A DNA stretch of 64,000 nt from Paenibacillus sp. MZ04-78.2 (GCF_024213375.1 NZ_JANAVJ010000002.1:124001-188000); one strand, 5' to 3'; counted from the stretch's first letter, positions 51,545-59,970 are shown. The notes: a model not told the origin generated them from the letters alone. Program-made: numbers and translations.

Positions 51545-52432
51545 ATGAATACAAAACAATTGGAGCGAATCCATACGGGGAAGGGCTTTATCGCGGCCTT
51601 GGACCAAAGCGGCGGCAGCACCCCTAAAGCGCTGGCCCAGTACGGCGTTCAAGAATCGAGCTATTCCAATGAAGAAGAGATGTATGCCTTGGTTCATGAG
51701 ATGAGAACGCGCATTATCAAAAGTCCCGCGTTTGATTCCCGGTACATTTTGGGCGCGATCTTATTTGAGAACACAATGGACCGCTCCATTGACGGTCAAT
51801 TGACCGCCGATTATCTTTGGGAGAAGAAAGGAATCGTGCCTTTTCTAAAAGTCGATAAAGGGCTTGCCGATCTGGAAGACGGGGTTCAGCTCATGAAACC
51901 GATCCCTGATTTAAACGACCTTCTGAAGCGGGCGGTTGAACGCAACATCTTCGGAACGAAAATGCGCTCGCTGATCAAAGAAGCCAATCCTGCCGGAATC
52001 AAAAAAGTCGTTGAGCAGCAGTTTGCCATCGGGAAGCAAATCGTGGAGATGGGACTGGTTCCGATCATTGAGCCGGAAGTGGATATTTACAGCGCGGATA
52101 AGGTAGCATCGGAAAAACTGTTGAAGGATGAACTTTTTGCTCAATTATCGGCCCTCGACAAAGACGCGAAGGTCATGCTTAAACTTTCCATCCCGATGGA
52201 AAACAATTTCTACAGCGATCTGATGAAGGACCCGCACGTTGTACGGATTGTCGCTTTGTCAGGCGGCTATTCGCAAGCGGAAGCCAACGATAAGCTGGCA
52301 CAAAATCACGGATTGATCGCGAGCTTCTCGCGTGCTTTATCGCAGGACCTCACCGCCGGGCAAACTGACGAGGAGTTCAACGCGCTGCTTTCCAAATCCA
52401 TTCAAGACATTTATGAAGCCTCCATTAAATAA
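51545..52432 (+). CDS. class I fructose-bisphosphate aldolase
   Basis: A 295-residue Schiff-base aldolase of the bacterial FbaB-like/eukaryotic-type family. [48 protein letters not shown] and [11 protein letters not shown] are typical, and [10 protein letters not shown] supplies the catalytic lysine region. AAGGAAGGAGA precedes the ATG at 51545. It serves glycolysis without need for metal. A terminator follows. Confidence 0.93.
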   Translation: MNTKQLERIHTGKGFIAALDQSGGSTPKALAQYGVQESSYSNEEEMYALVHEMRTRIIKSPAFDSRYILGAILFENTMDRSIDGQLTADYLWEKKGIVPFLKVDKGLADLEDGVQLMKPIPDLNDLLKRAVERNIFGTKMRSLIKEANPAGIKKVVEQQFAIGKQIVEMGLVPIIEPEVDIYSADKVASEKLLKDELFAQLSALDKDAKVMLKLSIPMENNFYSDLMKDPHVVRIVALSGGYSQAEANDKLAQNHGLIASFSRALSQDLTAGQTDEEFNALLSKSIQDIYEASIK

Positions 52433-52439
52433 AAATTTC

Positions 52440-52476
52440 ACGACCCCGAACTTTAGCTTAGCTCGGGGTCGTTTCT
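52440..52476 (+). terminator. intrinsic terminator
   Basis: ACGACCCCGA and TCGGGGTCGT form a perfect 10-bp stem followed by TTCTT. Confidence 0.8.
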
Positions 52477-52513
52477 TATGTCCAACACTTTGTGATGATT
52501 CAGATTATTGGAA

Positions 52514-52987
52514 TCAGAGAATATAGAAGATGAGACCTTTGCCCTCGGCTGCAGTTTGGCTGTAGAAACGCCGGATTTCGTTAAAATGCTGCAGCATGTA
52601 GGCAAAGAAATAGTCCTCATCCTCACCAGAAACAGCATATACCTCGTCCTTGACCATGGCCGGGAAATCATACCGCAAGCGGAGCTTCGCTTCATCCAGT
52701 TCAGTCATAGCCTGAAGCGCTTCTGCAACTTGCTCGGCGCGCAAGAAAAACGCCCCGAATTCGCCAAAATCGATGCCTTGGTCTAACGTCATCGGAACAA
52801 CATAGCCAAGTGGAGGCTCTCCATCGGCAATATCTCCACAGAGCAAGTAGTGAATCGCCTCCCAGGATCTATAAATGTCCAGGCTGGGAAGATCGCTTGG
52901 GTTCAAATCCACCAATGCAATTTCGCCTGCGGCGATTTGCTGCACCAGTTTGTCATCAATAGCATAGTAATATCCGTACATTCCCAT
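52514..52987 (-). CDS. DUF1877 protein
   Basis: A 157-residue soluble acidic protein. MGMYGYYYAIDDKLVQQIAA, SLDIYRSWEAIHYLLCGDI, FFLRAEQVAEALQAMTELDE and DEDYFFAYMLQHFNEIRRFY are the conserved blocks of DUF1877 (YfbM-like), of unknown function. The family is common in toxin-immunity and accessory neighbourhoods. GAAGGAAG precedes the ATG at 52987; an upstream extension to 53236 would read into a dispersed repeat and is rejected. Confidence 0.85.
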   Translation of the reverse strand: MGMYGYYYAIDDKLVQQIAAGEIALVDLNPSDLPSLDIYRSWEAIHYLLCGDIADGEPPLGYVVPMTLDQGIDFGEFGAFFLRAEQVAEALQAMTELDEAKLRLRYDFPAMVKDEVYAVSGEDEDYFFAYMLQHFNEIRRFYSQTAAEGKGLIFYIL

Positions 52988-53142
52988 GTTGTCTTCCTTC
53001 TTTCCATTTTTAGTAGTGACTGTGCTACCCTGTCTAAATGTAACATCCGGGAATTTGCATTTCAAGGAACATTGGACGTAAGCGTCAAATCTAATACATA
53101 TTATCCAGAACTTCCAAGCGCAGTCGTAATACTGGTCAGAAG

Positions 53143-53250
53143 CCCCTGAAAACAACCGGAAGCATGAGGATGCACGAAGGCAGGGCGATACCCGAAAAAC
53201 CTTATGGAAGCAGGCTTCGGGCGGCATGAGAAACAAAAGGTCTGTCTCCC
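53143..53250. repeat. direct repeat copy 1 (about 108 bp)
   Basis: It begins CCCCTGAAAACAACCGGAAG and ends AAACAAAAGGTCTGTCTCCC. It matches the copy at 53619-53728 along its whole length, by eye roughly four bases in five. Both copies flank the nuclease-family fragment. Confidence 0.75.
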
Positions 53251-53251
53251 T

Positions 53252-53607
53252 TCCACCGGAATCGGATGCTGTTCTAGCTTGGGCAATTCCATGACATGCA
53301 CTTCGATATCGTCAATCAGCGGAATCAAGGTATGATCTTCACGCAGATGGAAAACGTTATGATAACGATCATTCGGTAGGCATGAGTAATTCAAGATGTT
53401 GATCGTCACGCATTTCTTCAATTCGCCGTAGTTGGCACCTTCATTGATCTGATGGTGGTACATATTGCTCCAGTAAAACAGTGTCCGCTTCTCCATCTGA
53501 TAAGGGTTAAACAACTGCATCTCGATGTTAATCAGCTTGCCTTCGGCTGTCTTCGCCTTAATGTCGAGAATGGACTGCTTATCGTGCGGAGCGTCCTTGT
53601 CTGTAAC
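53252..53607 (-). pseudogene. Rpn/PD-(D/E)XK nuclease-family transposase fragment
   Basis: The frame reads DKQSILDIKAKTAEGKLINI, then EMQLFNPYQMEKRTLFYWS and KKCVTINILNYSCLPNDRYH. This is the core of the Rpn family (recombination-promoting nuclease, YhgA-like), with the D...E-X-Q/K nuclease motif. Both the N-terminus (about 40-50 residues with the usual start) and the C-terminal half are missing, and no start codon fits. It lies exactly between two direct repeats. Confidence 0.7.
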
Positions 53608-53618
53608 GGGTTACAAAA

Positions 53619-53728
53619 CCCCCGAAAACAGCCGGAAACATGGGGATGCATGAAAGTAAGGCGATGCACGAGAAACCTTATTCAAGCAGGCTTCCGGTAT
53701 CATGAGATAAACAAAAGGTCCATCTCCC
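53619..53728. repeat. direct repeat copy 2 (about 110 bp)
   Basis: It begins CCCCCGAAAACAGCCGGAAA and ends AAACAAAAGGTCCATCTCCC; same orientation as copy 1, with a two-base insertion near its end. It replaces the C-terminal part of the broken mazE frame. Confidence 0.75.
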
Positions 53729-53858
53729 CACTGGCAGCGATTCGATCAGAAATTACATAAACCAGCCCCAACACATCGGAACTGGTTTCCTCAAAACTAT
53801 TCGGCAATAGTAAACATACTGTCTTTCTCTTCGTTTGGAATTTTCGATAATAAAACTC

Positions 53859-53924
53859 CTTCAAGGCGAGGGACTTCGGGATGCGAATGCCCAAGCCGTT
53901 ACCCCATTTTTGAACCTGAATCAT
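53859..53924 (-). pseudogene. mazE: MazE/AbrB antitoxin fragment
   Basis: ATG at 53924 starts MIQVQKWGNGLGIRIPKSLA, the swapped-hairpin DNA-binding start of MazE antitoxins, complete with ribosome site GGGGGACGG. After about 22 residues (ALK) the homology ends and the frame wanders to a stop at 53700 inside repeat copy 2. No mazF follows, so the system is lost. Confidence 0.7.
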
Positions 53925-54046
53925 GGGACCGTCCCCCACAAAAGTTTAAACATAGTATATACATTTTCTTGAAGGAAGTTCAAATCAAGGTTGAGCGATC
54001 AAGTGAATTGATTTATTTGTGTATAATTTTCATCCGTAAATCATGC

Positions 54047-54075
54047 TTGACTTCTTCATGACAACAATATATAAT
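54047..54075 (+). promoter_or_regulatory. tRNA promoter
   Basis: TTGACT and TATAAT with 17 bases between them, 17 bases before the half tRNA and about 87 bases before tRNA-Ala. Confidence 0.7.
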
Positions 54076-54091
54076 AAATCTTGTCGCAAAC

Positions 54092-54135
54092 GGGACCATA
54101 GTTCAGTGGGAAAATACTTCACTAGCAGAACAAAA
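54092..54135 (+). pseudogene. degenerate 5' half of a tRNA
   Basis: GGGACCATAGTTCAGTGGG and TTCACTAGCAG resemble the acceptor strand, D-loop and anticodon loop of the intact tRNA-Ala that follows, but the D-stem no longer pairs and no T-arm or 3' acceptor strand follows. Confidence 0.35.
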
Positions 54136-54161
54136 TTCAATTGAACTATGAATGTATATAA

Positions 54162-54237
54162 GGGGTCTTAGCTCAGCTGGGAGAGCGCATCGCTGGCAGC
54201 GATGAGGTCAGGGGTTCGATCCCCCTAGACTCCACCA
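54162..54237 (+). tRNA. tRNA-Ala (anticodon GGC)
   Basis: 76 bases including an encoded CCA. D-arm GCTC-AGCTGGGA-GAGC, anticodon stem CATCG/CGATG with loop CTGGCAG (anticodon GGC), T-arm GGGGTTCGATCCCC, and an acceptor stem GGGGTCT/AGACTCC that closes over seven pairs with G-U pairs. Confidence 0.95.
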
Positions 54238-54251
54238 CTATCGCACTTCAC

Positions 54252-54277
54252 ACCCTCCTAAGGAGGGTTTTTATTTT
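54252..54277 (+). terminator. tRNA terminator
   Basis: ACCCTCCT and AGGAGGGT stem followed by TTTTATTTT. Confidence 0.85.
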
Positions 54278-54317
54278 GCCTTGAAACATTTCATCACGTT
54301 CCTATATTCGCATCAAA

Positions 54318-54794
54318 CTATCTGTTTTCATTCTCCAATCTAACCTTTTTCCCCTTCAATGTGAATCCGATTTCAAATAATTCTTGAAGCCCTTTTGAAA
54401 TGGCGAATTGGACATAATTTTCAATATTCTTAAAGCTCGTAAAATCCACTTCTATAAAATGAAAGTATTTTTCTTCAATATGTGGGACACCTGTAACAAA
54501 ACACTTTTTTGGCAAACCCCAATCAATTTCGTTGCTTTTAGGAAAGGGTATAATTATTGAAAGCTCTTTTTCTTTATTTGGGGAATATGTTACGCCTCTT
54601 TTAGCGATGCAAATACAATTTCGAGTTCTTTCAGCGCTGTCATAAAGTATATGGATAGAGACTGTCCAGTCTTGCAACATCCTTTGGTCAAATGAAGTCA
54701 CAAGAATATCAAAATCCACACTAATTTTTTCATAATCAAATTGAATGAGTTCATTATACATGATATTGGAACGATATGATAATTTGAATTTCAT
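54318..54794 (-). CDS. Imm9-like immunity protein
   Basis: About 158 residues from the ATG at 54794 (AGAAGGAG upstream). FKLSYRSNIMYNELIQFDYE, WTVSIHILYDSAERTRNCI, KEKELSIIIPFPKSNEIDWG and FHFIEVDFTSFKNIENYVQF resemble the Imm9 family, which protects cells against toxins of polymorphic toxin systems. No toxin gene is adjacent, so it would be an orphan immunity gene. Codon use is AT-rich, unlike the core genome, consistent with acquisition. Confidence 0.65.
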   Translation of the reverse strand: MKFKLSYRSNIMYNELIQFDYEKISVDFDILVTSFDQRMLQDWTVSIHILYDSAERTRNCICIAKRGVTYSPNKEKELSIIIPFPKSNEIDWGLPKKCFVTGVPHIEEKYFHFIEVDFTSFKNIENYVQFAISKGLQELFEIGFTLKGKKVRLENENR

Positions 54795-54853
54795 GAGTAC
54801 TCCTTCTCTCAATGGCCGTTTCCCATTATTTCACTTTAAATCAAAAATAACAA

Positions 54854-55516
54854 TTAATGGTGCTCTATCTTGGTTATATAATAGTGCTTTTCTTTTTTAA
54901 TTAGGTCAAATTCAACGTCTACTTTATTCTTTTGCTTATTTTGGGGATCGAAGTAGTCATACTCAGTCCCAGTAACTCTTACAATGACTTTCGTCCCTTT
55001 CTTTTCAATAATCACCTTTAGATCAGCATGAATACCACTGGTTCCTTTTCCAAATCTTTCTGTTGCAATCGACTCGTAATTTCCTTGAGAGTCTTTCTTA
55101 AAATAAGTATTAAAAATTTCTTCTGATTCTTCAGGTACAAAATATGTATTCAGTCGGGCAATGATAGCATCCTTCGCTTTTCCTTCCAGCTTGCCTTTTG
55201 CATGTGTTAAACGAATTAAATCATCAGTCCATATTTGTAGCTTATTAAACCAAATCCACTTATATGTATCACCTTTTGCTTCCAGGACGCTATCGTCCAA
55301 TACAGATGGTGAATAGTTATCAAGTAAGGATATAACTAAATTTACATCTTCAGTTTTTAAAATGTCTTCTTTCAACGGCGAGTTACTTTCTATAGAAGAA
55401 GCACTAGGTTTCACTTCTTCCTTAGCTGGACTAGTAACAGATTGGCTTGAATCACAGCCGACCATTGAAATGGACATGCATAGCAATAATGCTACAGAAA
55501 TATACGTTTTTTTCAT
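54854..55516 (-). CDS. lipoprotein of unknown function
   Basis: A 220-residue protein with a signal peptide and lipobox SMVGC (cysteine at residue 21). A Ser/Lys/Glu-rich linker follows, then a folded part with LVISLLDNYSPSVLDDSVLE and VDVEFDLIKKEKHYYITKIE at the end. It is AT-rich like its neighbours. Sixty bases separate it from the immunity-like gene on the same strand. Family not recognised. Confidence 0.75.
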   Translation of the reverse strand: MKKTYISVALLLCMSISMVGCDSSQSVTSPAKEEVKPSASSIESNSPLKEDILKTEDVNLVISLLDNYSPSVLDDSVLEAKGDTYKWIWFNKLQIWTDDLIRLTHAKGKLEGKAKDAIIARLNTYFVPEESEEIFNTYFKKDSQGNYESIATERFGKGTSGIHADLKVIIEKKGTKVIVRVTGTEYDYFDPQNKQKNKVDVEFDLIKKEKHYYITKIEHH

Positions 55517-55681
55517 TAGGCATATTTCCTCCCATCTGATAAAAACTCAGATTAGCAGAACAATTTCTTTTACCAAAAAAAGAAAGCACTTTATAAGCGC
55601 TCCTCGATTAACAAAATAAGATCAATCCAATTTCCTTGTTTCGTTCTCACATACAATCTATTGCCGATTTTCTTACCATGC

Positions 55682-56344
55682 TTATACAAGTGAATCATCC
55701 TTTACAACAAGCCCAAATATAGCTGCAAAAAGGTAGGCTTGTTCGCGGTTAATGATACACCCTTGCAAATCCTCTACTCCCACGCCTAACCCATTGAATT
55801 GGCAATCGCTTAAATCGATTCCGTTCATCTTAGTACCCGACAATTGAGCCTGATCCAGGTTGGAACGATATAATTCGGTTTTTTGCAATTTAGAGAAACT
55901 AATATCGGTATGACGCAAAGAACTATCCTGAATAATCACTTGCTTGGTATTGCAGAATCGGAATGTGGCGTAATCGGCTATACACTGATCAAAAAGTACA
56001 TTCCGCAATGTCGAATCAGATAAATGGATTCCAATCAATTTGCAATTTTTGAATGCTGTTCGATGAATAATGGCATCGCTGAAATCGACATTGGATAGAT
56101 CGCATTGTTCAAAGATAACATCGGTCAATTCAACACCTGTTAAAGTACATTCTGTAAAGGTAACCTGTTTAAAAATCATTTTATCAAAAGTTTTTTTTTG
56201 ACCCGTCAGTTGCTCAATTACGCATTTTTGCACGATTCCCATTTCCACAAAAGCATTGGACTGAACATCATCTGGCAATAGTTCAGACAGTTCATTCATA
56301 ATGATCGGCGATTCGATTTTCATTACTTTTTTCTTGTTGCTCAT
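55682..56344 (-). CDS. pentapeptide-repeat protein
   Basis: A 220-residue protein whose middle (about 60-185) is a quadrilateral beta-helix of A(D/N)LXX-like repeats: VTFTECTLTGVELTDVIFEQ, CDLSNVDFSDAIIHRTAFKN, SSLRHTDISFSKLQKTELYR and SNLDQAQLSGTKMNGIDLSD. Such proteins can mimic DNA (Qnr/MfpA type) or act as scaffolds; the repeats alone do not tell. It is single-copy in this AT-rich accessory strip. Confidence 0.85.
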   Translation of the reverse strand: MSNKKKVMKIESPIIMNELSELLPDDVQSNAFVEMGIVQKCVIEQLTGQKKTFDKMIFKQVTFTECTLTGVELTDVIFEQCDLSNVDFSDAIIHRTAFKNCKLIGIHLSDSTLRNVLFDQCIADYATFRFCNTKQVIIQDSSLRHTDISFSKLQKTELYRSNLDQAQLSGTKMNGIDLSDCQFNGLGVGVEDLQGCIINREQAYLFAAIFGLVVKDDSLV

Positions 56345-56534
56345 TTGGTTTTCTCCCTCCCACCCATAATGGGAACATCAGTTCCTAGTATAGATGAACG
56401 CAATGTGGGAGTCAAGACGAAACTCTATGAATCCGTTTTGAAGTCTGAGGTAATTTTTGGTTTTCAATTGTTTGTAATATTAAGTCGTTTTTTATATAAT
56501 GATTTCCCGTAGGGCTATCAATAAGGAGGACATC

Positions 56535-57158
56535 ATGCAAAATCTACTCACAAGATTTGGATCTTTTTTATGGCGTATGCATTTAATTTTGATTATGAAT
56601 ATCATTTTAGTTATTTCAATTACAGTGGCAGTGGTAGTACTTCAAGGGACATCTGAGGATATTTACTTTGGTATTATTGTCTTCTTTTTGTTGACTCCTT
56701 ATACATTGCTTTTTAAACCTAAAACAGTTCTTAGCAGAAATATTTTATTCATGTCATTGTATACATACTTTACGATTCCATTCACTTTAAATATTTGGGT
56801 CTTGCCTCTAAACATTTCTATTTCGAAATTTTTATTTTCTATTTTTTTAACATCCATACTTATTTTCATCTTACTATACTTTTACAATAGAAAAAATCAT
56901 CTTAAAGAATTTATAGATCATTCCAAACTATCCTTAGATATCATAAGATTTATTTTCGTAGTTATTCTAACTCTTACAACAGTATACGCTATGATCGATA
57001 ACGATTTCAGTTCATTTAAAAGCATTTTCGAATACAATGCCAGCATCGAAGAGTTAAGAAAATCTTATCAATTAACATTCCGATTATTAGCTATCCCATT
57101 TGTGTTCTCAGCTAGTGTGCTTAGAATTGCTATTGATTGGATATCGCTGAAAAAATAA
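56535..57158 (+). CDS. polytopic membrane protein, unknown function
   Basis: About 207 residues from the ATG at 56535 (AAGGAGG upstream), with five to six hydrophobic helices (MHLILIMNIILVISITVAVV, YFGIIVFFLLTPYTLLF, LFSIFLTSILIFILLYFY, IIRFIFVVILTLTTVYAM, LAIPFVFSASVLRIAIDWI). The sequence is markedly AT-rich, suggesting horizontal origin. No family recognised. It is divergent from the pentapeptide-repeat gene and convergent with nrdR. Confidence 0.7.
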   Translation: MQNLLTRFGSFLWRMHLILIMNIILVISITVAVVVLQGTSEDIYFGIIVFFLLTPYTLLFKPKTVLSRNILFMSLYTYFTIPFTLNIWVLPLNISISKFLFSIFLTSILIFILLYFYNRKNHLKEFIDHSKLSLDIIRFIFVVILTLTTVYAMIDNDFSSFKSIFEYNASIEELRKSYQLTFRLLAIPFVFSASVLRIAIDWISLKK

Positions 57159-57159
57159 A

Positions 57160-57184
57160 AAAGGCCCTTTGGCCTCTTATTTTA
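57160..57184 (+). terminator. weak intrinsic terminator
   Basis: AAAGGCC-CTTT-GGCCT with TTATTTT after it, between two convergent genes. Confidence 0.5.
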
Positions 57185-57188
57185 ACCA

Positions 57189-57671
57189 CTACAGCTTATT
57201 CGTTTCTCCGCTGGACTGATGCTTGGACAGCAGTCCGGTCAATTCTTTCATAAACATATCGATGTCTTTAAATTGACGGTACACCGACGCGAACCGGATA
57301 TAAGCAACCTCGTCTACAGGATACAGCTCGCTCATGACAATCTCCCCGATGTCACGGCTGTCTACTTCGGCATGGGCCGTCGTGCGGATTTGCTTCTCTA
57401 CCTCGGATACAATCATCTCCAGCCGTTCGACGGATACCGGACGTTTCTCACAGGCGCGGATCAAGCCCCGCAGCATTTTTTCCCGGTTGAATTCCTCCCG
57501 GCTTCCATCCTTCTTAATGACAATGAGCGGCGTCTCCTCGACCATCTCAAAGGTCGTGAACCGTTTCAGACATTTCTCACATTCGCGGCGGCGCCGGATC
57601 GATTTATTCTCGTTGGCGGCACGCGAATCCAATACCTTGGTGCCGGAGTAATCGCAATATGGACATTTCAT
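57189..57671 (-). CDS. nrdR: ribonucleotide reductase repressor NrdR
   Basis: A 160-residue repressor. Cys3, Cys6, Cys31 and Cys34 make the zinc ribbon (MKCPYC ... CEKC) that binds NrdR boxes, followed by the ATP-cone domain ([20 protein letters not shown] to [11 protein letters not shown]). ATP/dATP occupancy of the cone controls repression of nrd genes. ATG at 57671 follows GAGAGGAAG. Its position in the polA-mutM-coaE region agrees with Bacillus gene order. Confidence 0.96.
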   Translation of the reverse strand: MKCPYCDYSGTKVLDSRAANENKSIRRRRECEKCLKRFTTFEMVEETPLIVIKKDGSREEFNREKMLRGLIRACEKRPVSVERLEMIVSEVEKQIRTTAHAEVDSRDIGEIVMSELYPVDEVAYIRFASVYRQFKDIDMFMKELTGLLSKHQSSGETNKL

Positions 57672-57733
57672 CGATCGTTTCTTCCTCTCCCTATTTCCCA
57701 ATAGCTCCCTGTCATGAAGTCCGGGCAATCGCA

Positions 57734-57740
57734 CATAATA
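57734..57740 (+). promoter_or_regulatory. possible sigma-G -10 element of the spore-protein gene
   Basis: CATAATA matches the CATNNTA -10 pattern of forespore sigma-G promoters and lies 30 bases before the SASP start. A TGAAG about 14 bases upstream is only a fair -35. Confidence 0.4.
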
Positions 57741-57770
57741 GGATTACCAACGACAAGGAGGTGAACAGAC

Positions 57771-57995
57771 ATGGGTGCAGGTCAATCCCGCAGCAGCAAT
57801 CAATTGGTAGTGCCTCAAGCGAATGCAGCGTTGGATCAACTGAAATACGAAGTAGCGCAAGAACTGGGTATCGCGATCCCTCAGGACGGTTACTTCGGTC
57901 ACATGGCTACTCGTGATACTGGTGCGATCGGTGGTCACATCACTCGTCGCCTGGTGCAAATCGCTGAGCAGTCTCTTGCCGGTCAATTCAAATAA
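57771..57995 (+). CDS. alpha/beta-type small acid-soluble spore protein
   Basis: A 74-residue SASP of normal length: NQLVVPQANAALDQLKYEVA, QELGIAIPQDGYFGHMATRD, TGAIGGHITRRLVQIAEQSL. The G-X-M-(T/A)-(T/S)-R-(D/E) and GGxITRRLVxxAE blocks are the DNA-binding helices of the family. The conserved glutamate of the GPR protease site is Tyr/Gly-rich here (QDGYFGHM), so cleavage may differ. AAGGAGG precedes the ATG. It is expected only in the forespore. Confidence 0.95.
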   Translation: MGAGQSRSSNQLVVPQANAALDQLKYEVAQELGIAIPQDGYFGHMATRDTGAIGGHITRRLVQIAEQSLAGQFK

Positions 57996-58013
57996 TAACA
58001 CGTTTTGAAGAAT

Positions 58014-58063
58014 ACGCAAGAAGTATCGGGCTTAAGCTCAGCTTGTCCGATACTTCTTTGCCG
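58014..58063. terminator. bidirectional intrinsic terminator
   Basis: GCAAGAAGTATCGG and CCGATACTTCTTTGC form a long stem with one mismatch and an inner AAGCTCAGCTT hairpin; usable by the spore-protein gene and by the convergent transglycosylase gene. Confidence 0.75.
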
Positions 58064-58070
58064 TGTAAGG

Positions 58071-58652
58071 TCAAGCGGCGCGCTTCTCCCACTCTTCCCT
58101 ATACAATTTAACATACTTGTTATAGTAATACATTACACGCTGTATGTAATGTCTCGTTTCTCCGTAAGGTATACGATCCGCATTTTGGAGCGTTCCGTCC
58201 CATGCGTTCTCCTGGAGCCAGCGGTTGACTTTGCCGTGCCCCGCATTATAGCCCGCAAGAACCGCTATGCGATTGCCGCTAAACTGCTTAAATAACCAAT
58301 GAAGATACCATGATCCTAGCTCGATACTGACCGCCGGATCGTTAAGCCTAGTTTTGAATTCTTCACTAAAACGCGCCTTGTCAATAATCCAATCCGCCGT
58401 ATCCGGCATAAGCTGCATCATTCCGTATGCGCCTTTCTTGGATTCCGTTTCCGTCAAATAGTTGGATTCCACCCGAATAACGGCGGCCACAAGAAAAGGA
58501 TCGAGATCGTATTTTGCGGCGTTTTGGCGTATTTCCTGTTCGTAATGGATCGGATACAGCATGCGCCCTACATAATTGCTGCTTAGGAACAAAAAGATAA
58601 CAAACGTCAGCAGCAGCAAGGCGAAAACCCGCTTTTTCCGCCAAAAGCTCAT
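58071..58652 (-). CDS. membrane-anchored lytic transglycosylase (SLT domain)
   Basis: A 193-residue protein with an N-terminal transmembrane helix (about 7-27) and an SLT domain: AAVIRVESNY carries the catalytic glutamate, KGAYGMMQLMPDTADWI the GLMQ-like motif and LAGYNAGHGKVNRWLQ the substrate AYNAG motif. It cleaves the glycan strands of peptidoglycan. It overlaps coaE by four bases (ATGA), a fixed pairing in many Bacillales. Confidence 0.92.
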   Translation of the reverse strand: MSFWRKKRVFALLLLTFVIFLFLSSNYVGRMLYPIHYEQEIRQNAAKYDLDPFLVAAVIRVESNYLTETESKKGAYGMMQLMPDTADWIIDKARFSEEFKTRLNDPAVSIELGSWYLHWLFKQFSGNRIAVLAGYNAGHGKVNRWLQENAWDGTLQNADRIPYGETRHYIQRVMYYYNKYVKLYREEWEKRAA

Positions 58653-59245
58653 GATAGCCCCCTTTCGTTCCAGAAAGCTTCAACTTGCTTTTCCGTTGCC
58701 TCCAGGGTTCCCGAATTGTCGATGACCCAATCGGCAAGCCCTTTCTTTTCCTCAATCGGCATCTGGGACAGCAAGCGTTTCTCCGCCTGCTCCGCCGTGA
58801 TTCCGTCCCGGGCCATCAGCCGCTGAAGCTGCACTTCGCGCGGCACATAGACGACCATCACCTGCTCATACATAGCCTGCTGCCCCGATTCGTACAGGAG
58901 GGGCACGTCGACGACGACCAGCTTGTCCGGCTGCTCCGCCGCATAAGTATGCATTCTTTCGCGTATGAATGCGCGAATGGGCGGATGCAGCAGATTTTCC
59001 AAATCGCGAAGCGCCTCACGATTACCGAAGACCCGCTCGCCCAGCTTTTTGCGATGAAGAGAACCGTCCGGCAGCAGCAGATCGTCTCCGAACCGCCGGA
59101 TCACTTCAGCCAGAACGGGGGTTCCCGGCTCCACGACCTCTCTCGCAATCCGGTCCGCATCGATCAGCAGCGCGCCGCGCCGGACGAGCATCTCGGCCAC
59201 CGTGCTTTTCCCGCACGCAATCCCCCCGGTTAATCCGATGTTCAT
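58649..59245 (-). CDS. coaE: dephospho-CoA kinase
   Basis: A 198-residue P-loop kinase catalysing the last step of coenzyme A synthesis. P-loop GLTGGIACGKSTVAEML, DADRIAREVVEPGTPVL and VVVDVPLLYESG are the CoaE signatures. The ATG at 59245 has GGGG seven bases upstream; earlier in-frame starts lie outside the homologous region. It is followed by the overlapping transglycosylase gene and preceded by ytaF. Confidence 0.95.
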   Translation of the reverse strand: MNIGLTGGIACGKSTVAEMLVRRGALLIDADRIAREVVEPGTPVLAEVIRRFGDDLLLPDGSLHRKKLGERVFGNREALRDLENLLHPPIRAFIRERMHTYAAEQPDKLVVVDVPLLYESGQQAMYEQVMVVYVPREVQLQRLMARDGITAEQAEKRLLSQMPIEEKKGLADWVIDNSGTLEATEKQVEAFWNERGLS

Positions 59246-59286
59246 GGTCATTCCCCTATTATATCCAAGATGATGTTGTTGTATGG

Positions 59287-59970
59287 TCAGAACAGTTTCA
59301 TGATGCCCATCAGGATCAAGACAAATCCGGGCAAAGCGGACAGCTTGCGAATCCATTTCAGCTCCGCATAGCGCAATCCGATTTGCAGACCGATACCCAG
59401 AAACGTACCGCTGGCCAGCGCAATGACCGCCGCCGTCAGCCACGGCATGAAGCCAAGCAGTGCGGCGCCGATCCCCGCCCCGAAAGCGTCCAGCGAGAGT
59501 GCCAGCCCCAGCAGCGTCGCTTCATAGGCCGATATGTTGCCGGAACGGTCCACATCCGCCATGGACGGCGTACGCAAGATTTGAATGACCAGACCGAACC
59601 GTTTCAGTTCAAGATAAAATACTTCTTTCGCCGTCGCCGGCCCCGGAACGGGGACTGGCGGCTGCGGCTCGTTCGCCTGTCCCGCTTGCGATTCCTGCCG
59701 TCTTTGCTGGACCAGTTGAAGCAGCGCCCACAAGCCGATCCCCATCAAAATCACGGCGCCGATATCTTTTGCCACGGCCGGGTCGACAAACCGACTCATC
59801 CAGACGCCGATTTGCATCGAAGCGTAAATAATAACACCCGACCAAGCCGCGATGATCGCGATCGAAGTGAGCGGAATCCGGATTTTGCGAAAACCGTACG
59901 TGACGCCTACCCCGAATCCGTCCAGACTGACGGCAAACGCAAGCAGAAGCAACGAGACGACAGACAACAT
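59287..59970 (-). CDS. ytaF: sporulation membrane protein YtaF (MntP-like)
   Basis: A 227-residue protein with six helices in two halves separated by a Pro/Gln-rich loop (about residues 90-115). Each half has the D-G-(F/A)-G-(V/A)-G motif: FAVSLDGFGVGVTYGF and LALSLDAFGAGIGAALLG, as in the MntP manganese exporters. The B. subtilis homolog YtaF is expressed during sporulation. Its location between coaE and mutM is the same as in Bacillus. Transport of a metal is plausible but unproven. Confidence 0.88.
   Translation of the reverse strand: MLSVVSLLLLAFAVSLDGFGVGVTYGFRKIRIPLTSIAIIAAWSGVIIYASMQIGVWMSRFVDPAVAKDIGAVILMGIGLWALLQLVQQRRQESQAGQANEPQPPVPVPGPATAKEVFYLELKRFGLVIQILRTPSMADVDRSGNISAYEATLLGLALSLDAFGAGIGAALLGFMPWLTAAVIALASGTFLGIGLQIGLRYAELKWIRKLSALPGFVLILMGIMKLF

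Noticed and set aside
52514-53236. Longer version of the DUF1877 gene beginning at 53236
   Set aside because: The extra 83 codons lie in repeat copy 1 and intergenic DNA. The conserved start MGMYGYYY has its own ribosome site.
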